The position numbers and the translations under genes were made by a program. From Gordonia polyisoprenivorans (GTDB taxonomy: Bacteria > Actinomycetota > Actinomycetes > Mycobacteriales > Mycobacteriaceae), in the NCBI RefSeq assembly GCF_017654315.1, contig NZ_CP072203.1:1550001-1614000 (forward strand): a stretch of DNA of 64,000 nt, given 5' to 3'. The notes under the pieces were generated by a model. It was given only the letters and a program-made list of their open reading frames with translations, was not told where the DNA came from and did not search any database. This document shows positions 59,257 through 64,000 of the stretch, one piece after another. Numbering within the stretch: position 1 is the first letter of the stretch; the number at the start of each line of letters is the position of its first letter.

Positions 59257-60471
59257 ATGAAGACCATCGACGTCAATCGCCGCACATTCCTCGTCGGCAC
59301 CGGTGTGCTGGCCGCACTCGGCGCCGCTGGCGGGGTTGCGACCGTCACCTGGGACGATCTGCACCGGGCGAGCGTGGAGCATCCTCGAGTCGTGGGCAAC
59401 GGAGTACTGGTCATCCTCACCATGTACGGCGGCAACGACGGCATCAACACGCTGATCCCATACGCGGACAGCGCCTACCACGACAACCGGCCCGAACTCG
59501 CCTACGCCCCACAGGACGTGCTGCACCTCGACGACTCGCTTGGGCTGAACCCGGCGATGAAGGGACTGCATAACGCGTGGGGCGACGGGACCCTGGCGAT
59601 CGTGCGCGGTGTCGGGTACCCGCAGCCCGACCACAGTCATTTCCGCTCCATGGACATCTGGCAGACCGCGTCGCCGGGGTCGGCGGTGCCGAGTGGATGG
59701 ATCGGACGATGGCTCGACGCGACGGGCGATGATCCATTGCGCGCCCTCAACATCGGGCCGGTGCTGCCGATGCTGTCGATCGGGGAGAAGTCGACGGCGG
59801 CTGCCCTCGACCCCACGGGCAGCCCGCTCGCTGCGCCGGTCGTCGCGCGGCTGGCGCAACTGGGAGCGCCGTCGGCGCCGGACAGTCCCGCGGAGCAGAT
59901 GGTCTGCACGTCCTACGCCGCCGAGAACAAGGCGGCGTCGGCGCTGCGTGGGGTCCGAGCGGCGTCGAAGGGGACGACCGGGTCGGCGGGCGCACAGGGC
60001 AAAGCGCTTGCCGAACAACTCGATACGGTCGCCCGGTGCGTAAGCGCCGGAGTGCCGACCAAGGTGTACTCGGTGAGCATCGGCGGATTCGACACACACG
60101 CCGACGAACGCGAGACACAGCAGAATCTGCTCGGTGAAGTCGACTCGGCCCTGTCGTCGTTTCTCACCCGGATGGCCGGTGACCCGCGTGGCCGCGACGT
60201 CATCGTCATGGCCTACTCGGAGTTCGGTCGTCGCGTGCGCGCCAACGCCTCTCAGGGCACCGACCACGGAACGGCGGGCCCGGTCTTCGTCGCCGGCGCC
60301 CCCGTCCGCGGCGGCTTCTACGGTGACGAACCGAGTCTGACCGACCTGGACGACGGAGACCTCAAGTCCACCACAGACTTCCGCGACATCTACGCCGAAC
60401 TCCTGGGAACCGGCCTCGGCACCGACCCTACGTCGGTGGGGACGGGACGGCGGGCGGTCGGGTTTCTGTAG
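59257..60471 (+). CDS. DUF1501 family protein exported by Tat
   Basis: 404 residues. Twin-arginine signal RRTFLVGTGVLAALGAAGG followed by the DUF1501 sulfatase-like fold: VILTMYGGNDGINTLIPYADSAYHDNRP (metal-binding Asp), HSHFRSMDIWQTA, VSIGGFDTHADERETQQNLL, VIVMAYSEFGRRVRANASQGTDHGTAGPVFVAG. The conserved His and Asp residues suggest an alkaline-phosphatase-superfamily hydrolase. Follows DUF1800 by 31 bases as an operon. Confidence 0.92.
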   Translation: MKTIDVNRRTFLVGTGVLAALGAAGGVATVTWDDLHRASVEHPRVVGNGVLVILTMYGGNDGINTLIPYADSAYHDNRPELAYAPQDVLHLDDSLGLNPAMKGLHNAWGDGTLAIVRGVGYPQPDHSHFRSMDIWQTASPGSAVPSGWIGRWLDATGDDPLRALNIGPVLPMLSIGEKSTAAALDPTGSPLAAPVVARLAQLGAPSAPDSPAEQMVCTSYAAENKAASALRGVRAASKGTTGSAGAQGKALAEQLDTVARCVSAGVPTKVYSVSIGGFDTHADERETQQNLLGEVDSALSSFLTRMAGDPRGRDVIVMAYSEFGRRVRANASQGTDHGTAGPVFVAGAPVRGGFYGDEPSLTDLDDGDLKSTTDFRDIYAELLGTGLGTDPTSVGTGRRAVGFL

Positions 60472-60553
60472 GTGGGGTGGGGTTCAAGTAACCTGCGCTG
60501 CCCGATGGTCGAGCAACCCGTCCTCCCCGATGGCCGAGTGCCTTTTCCTCGAT

Positions 60554-60831
60554 GGTGCGAGGTGCACGGCGCCCCAAGCGCCGGGCCTCGAGACCTCGCG
60601 AGACAACAAGCCTCCCAACCACATCGACCGTCGCACGACTTGAACGCGAGCCGAATGTGCAGACGCCCCCGCTGCACCAGCCGCTTCTGCACATTGGGGC
60701 CGCGGACGCATACTCCCGACGATCTAGTCGCCCTCCCCCCGATGGCCGAGCACCCCCTCTTCCCGATGGTCGAGCACCCCTCTTCCCGTTGGTCGAGGTG
60801 CACGGCGCCCCAGGCGCCGGGCCTCGAGACC
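60554..60831. repeat. Palindromic repeats upstream of 13E12 element 3
   Basis: 60554-60595 and 60791-60831 share the CGAGGTG and CCTCGAGACC ends but have a core built on GGCGCC (GGCGCC-CCA-GGCGCC in the second). The stretch 60600-60720 matches, inverted, the 230-bp unit of 43738-44197. No gene in 60472-60962. Confidence 0.8.
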
Positions 60832-60962
60832 CGGCGAGACTACAAGCCTCCCAACCACATCGACAGCAAGACAAACGAAATCCGGACCCCCTACCACACT
60901 CCACCGACAGAAAATCGGTGCCGAAACACGTTGTCCACAAGCAGAATTGATCAAAATATCCC

Positions 60963-60991
60963 TTGCGTCGAACACCCTGGCGAGGTATACT
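60963..60991 (+). promoter_or_regulatory. Promoter of DUF222 copy 3
   Basis: TTGCGT (60963-60968) and TATACT (60986-60991), spacing 17, the best-matching promoter of the three copies. Confidence 0.75.
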
Positions 60992-61028
60992 GGACCCATC
61001 ACACCGCTCAGCCACCGGGGAGGGGCCC

Positions 61029-62318
61029 ATGATCGACACCACTGAAACTCTCGACGCGGAAACCGTTGACGCCGAAGCAATCTTCGCCACCATCGTCACC
61101 CAACTCAGCGACCTGCAATGGAATCCGGAGATGACCGGGCCCCAAGCCTTCGGCGCGATGAAACAAGTCCTGCTGCTCCGCAACCTGGTCGATCACCACG
61201 CCACCACCCTCACCGACGAAATGGACCGACTGGGCGTGGCCGACCACAAAACCACCCGACTGCGAGAACTGTTGATCAGCATGGGCTTCGCACCCGCGGT
61301 CGCAGGTCGGTACGTGCGGATCTCGGCCACCAGCGACATCGACCTGTTGTTGGCGCATGCCGCTGACGGGTCCATCTCGTCCGAACACACCGACGCCATC
61401 ATCCGCGGACTGGCGCACATCGACACCCGCTCCCCCGAACCTATGGACACCGTCCAACGCTGCGAGTTTCTGCGGAAACTGCTGTCGCACTACTTCGCCA
61501 GATTCACCCCCGCCGAAATCAACCTCTACGCTCGGCAGCTGGGTAACGAGCTCGCCGCCGAGACGCCTGGCGGGTTGCCTGCTGCGGAGGACAAGAAGAT
61601 CAACAGCTACACCGACCGCATCACCGACGACGGCCGGTTGGAGATCTCGGCGAACCTCGACATCATCGCCGGCGAGAAAACACGGACTTTGATGCAAACC
61701 CTGTCGGCGCCGAAACCGCAGCCGGATGGGTCCCCGGATCCGCGGACTCCGGAACAGATCTGTGCTGCCGCGTTCGAAACGATCGTGGAGTTGGCGGCAC
61801 AAGGACTAGCGGACACCACCTTCTCCGCGAAACCGACCAACGGGTTGTTGTGGACCTGGTCAGCCGACAACCCGGCACTCGGCGGGGACTTGCAGAACAT
61901 GGGTCCGATCACCGAAGCCACCGCCAAGTTGTTGTCGTGTGACACCACCATCACCAAAATCATCCTCAACACCGACGGCGTACCCCTCGACGTCGGACTC
62001 AAAGAACGGCTGTTCACCCCAGGACAACGCAACGCACTACTCGTCCGCGATCGCGGATGCATCAAATGCGGAGCACACGCCGGACGCTGCCAAGCACACC
62101 ACCTCGCCCACTGGAGTGATGGCGGTCCCACCGACCTCGACAACGGCTGCCTACTGTGCACCAGCTGCCACGACGATGTGCACCACCACGGCTGGGACAT
62201 CATCATGGGATTCGACCGACACCCCCGGCTGATCCCACCCGCCAGCATCGATCCGAAACGCCAACCCGTGCCGTCGTATCACCGCAGAACCATGCGACTC
62301 GACGACGCCGCAGCCTGA
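61029..62318 (+). CDS. 13E12-repeat DUF222/HNH endonuclease, copy 3 (intact, inverted)
   Basis: 429 residues from ATG 61029 behind GGGGAGGGGCCC. DUF222 domain to ~330, HNH domain CIKCGAHAGRCQAHHLAHWS and CTSCHDDVHHHG at ~345-400. Very close to copy 1, with changes in the first ~20 residues (ETLDAETVDAEAIF) and scattered positions. It lies in the opposite orientation to copies 1 and 2. Confidence 0.9.
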   Translation: MIDTTETLDAETVDAEAIFATIVTQLSDLQWNPEMTGPQAFGAMKQVLLLRNLVDHHATTLTDEMDRLGVADHKTTRLRELLISMGFAPAVAGRYVRISATSDIDLLLAHAADGSISSEHTDAIIRGLAHIDTRSPEPMDTVQRCEFLRKLLSHYFARFTPAEINLYARQLGNELAAETPGGLPAAEDKKINSYTDRITDDGRLEISANLDIIAGEKTRTLMQTLSAPKPQPDGSPDPRTPEQICAAAFETIVELAAQGLADTTFSAKPTNGLLWTWSADNPALGGDLQNMGPITEATAKLLSCDTTITKIILNTDGVPLDVGLKERLFTPGQRNALLVRDRGCIKCGAHAGRCQAHHLAHWSDGGPTDLDNGCLLCTSCHDDVHHHGWDIIMGFDRHPRLIPPASIDPKRQPVPSYHRRTMRLDDAAA

Positions 62319-62349
62319 CCTACCCTGCCCCACTACCTGAATCCCCGCA

Positions 62350-62364
62350 CCCGGCCTAGCCGGG
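62350..62364 (+). terminator. Conserved hairpin after DUF222 element 3
   Basis: CCCGGC-CTA-GCCGGG, 32 bases after the stop. Confidence 0.55.
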
Positions 62365-62456
62365 ACCGCATCTGATCTTTGAGAACTCCATAGAGAAACC
62401 CACCCGGTGGTCGAGGTGTTCGAGTGTCCGTGGCCCGGAATCCTGTCGGCACAAGG

Positions 62457-62688
62457 GGTCTCGAGGCTCGTCGCTAACGCTCCTCGGCACCTCGACCACC
62501 GGGATGGGACGGCCATCGGGCACGAAACCCGGGGTGGGAACGGCCCTCCGATGGTCGAGGTGCGAGCCGCGTGCGGCGAGCCTCGAGACCAATTGAGCCA
62601 ACGCTGGATTCGTATCACGGTGGCCCAGATACCCATCGGTGCAACGGGTCTCGAGGCTACGTCGCTATCGCTCCTTCGCACCTCGACC
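62457..62688. repeat. Palindromic repeats downstream of 13E12 element 3
   Basis: 62457-62497 (core GTCGCTAACGC), 62553-62590 in the other sense (core GCCGCGTGCGGC), and 62647-62688 (core CGTCGCTATCGC). The gap 62319-62753 has no gene. Confidence 0.8.
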
Positions 62689-62753
62689 AGCGTACGAAGG
62701 CGGCTCGCAGAGGCTTGGCACCTCGACCAGCGGGGTCGATCGTCGGGCGGGGT

Positions 62754-63833
62754 CTACAGGGCGCAGTTCACCAGAACCGGCTCCGGGTGCAGGGTGATGC
62801 CGAAGGTGTCGGCGACGCCGTCGCGCACGTCGCGGGCCAGGGCGAGAAGTTCTTCGGTGGTGGCGCCACCACGATTGGTCAAGGCCAGTGTGTGTTTGGT
62901 GCTCAGGCGGACCGGGGCGTCGGGGCCGGGATAGCCCTTGGCGTAGCCGGCGCGTTCGATGAGCCAGCCTGCGGAGAACTTGACGCCATCGGCTGCCGGA
63001 TAGGTGGGGACGGCGACGTCGGCGCCGAGGCGGGCGGCGATGCGGTCGAGAATGGCCGGTGCGTCATCAGCTCCGACGATCGGGTTGGTGAAAAACGAAC
63101 CGGCACTCCAGGTGTCGTGGTCGTCGGGATCGAGCACCATGCCCTTGCCCGCGCGTAGCGCCAGGACCGCCTCGCGGACCGTCGTGGCGTCGGCGCGGCC
63201 GCCCGGCTCGACCCCCATGGCGGCGGACAGCTCGCGATACCGCAATGGCTGACTGGCGCGATCGTCGTTGAGCCAGAACGACACCGCAACGACGACCATC
63301 TCGTCGCGATGCTTGAGCCGCGACGTGCGGTAGGCCAGACCGAGTTCACCCGGGGCGACCCATCGCAGGGTTCCCGAACGACGGTCGAGTACCTGGACCT
63401 CGCGCAAGACGTCGGCGACCTCGACACCGTAGGCGCCGACATTCTGTACCGGGGTCGCACCGGTCGATCCGGGAATCCCGGAGAGACACTCCAGCCCACC
63501 GAAACCGGCCTCAACGGTCGCGGCCACCAGATCGTCCCAGGTGACCCCGGCGTCGGCGGTGACGTGGGCTCGACCGGATTCGCGCCCGGTCCCGAACTCG
63601 ATGCGGCCGCTCTCGATGCGGATGGCGGTTCCGGCGAAGCCTGCGTCGGCGATGACGAGATTCGAGCCGCCGCCCATGAGTAGAACCGGCTCGGCGGCGG
63701 CGTCGGCGGCGAGGATCTCCTCGACGACCGATCGGGTGTCCTCGCAGCGGAGCAGCGCCCGTGCCGGGCCGCCGACCCGCAGGGTGGTCAGCCCGGCCAG
63801 TGGGACGCCGGGCGGCAACGAAGTCTCGGTCAC
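62754..63833 (-). CDS. murB: UDP-N-acetylenolpyruvoylglucosamine reductase
   Basis: 359 residues from GTG 63833 (VTETSLPPGVPLAGLTTLRVGGPARAL). Reduces UDP-GlcNAc-enolpyruvate to UDP-MurNAc for peptidoglycan, with FAD and NADPH. Seen: LLMGGGSNLVIADAGF, GLECLSGIPGSTGATPVQNVGAYGVEV, the Arg-Ser segment AYRTSRLKHRDEM, SAGSFFTNP with the proton-donor Ser, and the closing HPEPVLVN. The order matches Rv0482. A leaderless -10 box supports this start; the frame extends 48 codons further. Confidence 0.96.
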   Translation of the reverse strand: MTETSLPPGVPLAGLTTLRVGGPARALLRCEDTRSVVEEILAADAAAEPVLLMGGGSNLVIADAGFAGTAIRIESGRIEFGTGRESGRAHVTADAGVTWDDLVAATVEAGFGGLECLSGIPGSTGATPVQNVGAYGVEVADVLREVQVLDRRSGTLRWVAPGELGLAYRTSRLKHRDEMVVVAVSFWLNDDRASQPLRYRELSAAMGVEPGGRADATTVREAVLALRAGKGMVLDPDDHDTWSAGSFFTNPIVGADDAPAILDRIAARLGADVAVPTYPAADGVKFSAGWLIERAGYAKGYPGPDAPVRLSTKHTLALTNRGGATTEELLALARDVRDGVADTFGITLHPEPVLVNCAL

Positions 63834-63840
63834 GGGGCCA

Positions 63841-63846
63841 ACGGTA
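63841..63846 (-). promoter_or_regulatory. -10 box (TACCGT) for murB
   Basis: Minus-strand TACCGT ends 7 bases before GTG 63833. Confidence 0.45.
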
Positions 63847-63920
63847 ACCCGTGACGGCACCGCACCACCGACTTGCCGGAGTTCGGTGTTTGCACCCGTT
63901 CCGTGTGCACGCGCGTCGAG

Positions 63921-63926
63921 TAATCT
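63921..63926 (+). promoter_or_regulatory. -10 box (TAATCT) for the gene at the window end
   Basis: Ends 8 bases before ATG 63935. Confidence 0.45.
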
Positions 63927-63934
63927 CTCATCCC

Positions 63935-64000
63935 ATGGCGAGCCCGCTGCAGCACTCGGTGTCCTATCCGTTCTCAACCGCCCGTTACTGGGACGTCGTA
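63935..64000 (+). CDS. Start of a DUF2505-like gene (partial)
   Basis: 22 residues are visible, MASPLQHSVSYPFSTARYWD and two more. The opening, a Ser-Val-x-Tyr-Pro strand followed by a Tyr-Trp, recalls DUF2505 (START-like) proteins such as Rv0481c next to murB, and the position agrees. The gene runs off the window. Confidence 0.5.
   Translation, partial: MASPLQHSVSYPFSTARYWDVV

Noticed and set aside
1..64000. tRNA, rRNA, prophage, origin of replication or plasmid features
   Set aside because: No cloverleaf, rRNA core sequence, integrase, DnaA-box cluster or replication gene was recognised by eye; a tRNA or covariance-model scan was not possible.

Overview
The window is high-G+C actinobacterial DNA from a mycolic-acid-bearing genus of the Mycobacteriales, most likely Gordonia or a close relative (inference, not proven). 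The evidence is the backbone order lpd - ramB - aceA - fadB2 - hbhA - XRE/hbhA/DUF2516 - murB, which follows the Rv0462-Rv0482 segment of Mycobacterium tuberculosis, plus three REP13E12-type DUF222/HNH elements. No rRNA, tRNA or CRISPR array was seen.

Layout. 1-4.7 kb: tail of an unseen gene, a secreted small protein, a PPK2 polyphosphate kinase, two membrane proteins and a secreted LIP-type lipase. 4.9-10 kb: a possible dedicated chaperone module, with a short Hsp70, a coiled-coil/fibronectin-like partner and a TerD protein on the minus strand and a GrpE-like exchange factor divergent. 10-12 kb: prolyl oligopeptidase. 12.3-14.1 kb: first 13E12 element. 14.2-17.5 kb: TetR/old-yellow-enzyme operon with a clear operator, then lpd. 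17.6-25.1 kb: a lipoprotein, a DNA glycosylase, a complete sulfonate uptake and desulfonation operon (ssuC-ssuB-ssuA-ssuD), a methyltransferase, and a CMD-family gene divergent from a MaoC hydratase. 25.3-29.6 kb: nhaC-arcD-arcA arginine-deiminase module. 29.6-32.4 kb: a two-component pair whose kinase is cut by an in-frame stop. 32.4-40.4 kb: ramB, a lipoprotein, aceA with CRP-like and RamB-like sites, fadB2, hbhA1, an XRE-cupin regulator divergent from benE. 40.5-44.2 kb: second 13E12 element, interrupted by a complete IS3-family insertion sequence, then a repeat array. 44.3-50.4 kb: second PPK2, SDR/TetR operon, DUF445, XRE, a second HbhA with a very long lysine tail, DUF2516. 50.5-57.7 kb: nsrR-hmp nitric oxide detoxification operon, MerR regulator, alpha/beta hydrolase, OmpR-type two-component system, DUF5666 protein. 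57.9-60.5 kb: DUF1800/DUF1501 Tat-exported pair. 60.5-62.7 kb: third 13E12 element, inverted relative to the others. 62.7-64 kb: murB and the start of a DUF2505-like gene.

Themes. Central carbon control (ramB, aceA, fadB2, lpd) sits beside stress modules (chaperones, NO, polyphosphate, arginine deiminase). Many genes have a TANNNT -10 box ending 6-9 nt before the start codon and no Shine-Dalgarno sequence, which points to leaderless transcripts. A family of palindromes with constant ends and variable cores surrounds all three 13E12 elements. Start codons were chosen from Shine-Dalgarno sequences, leaderless -10 boxes, signal peptides or family alignment, and several remain uncertain.
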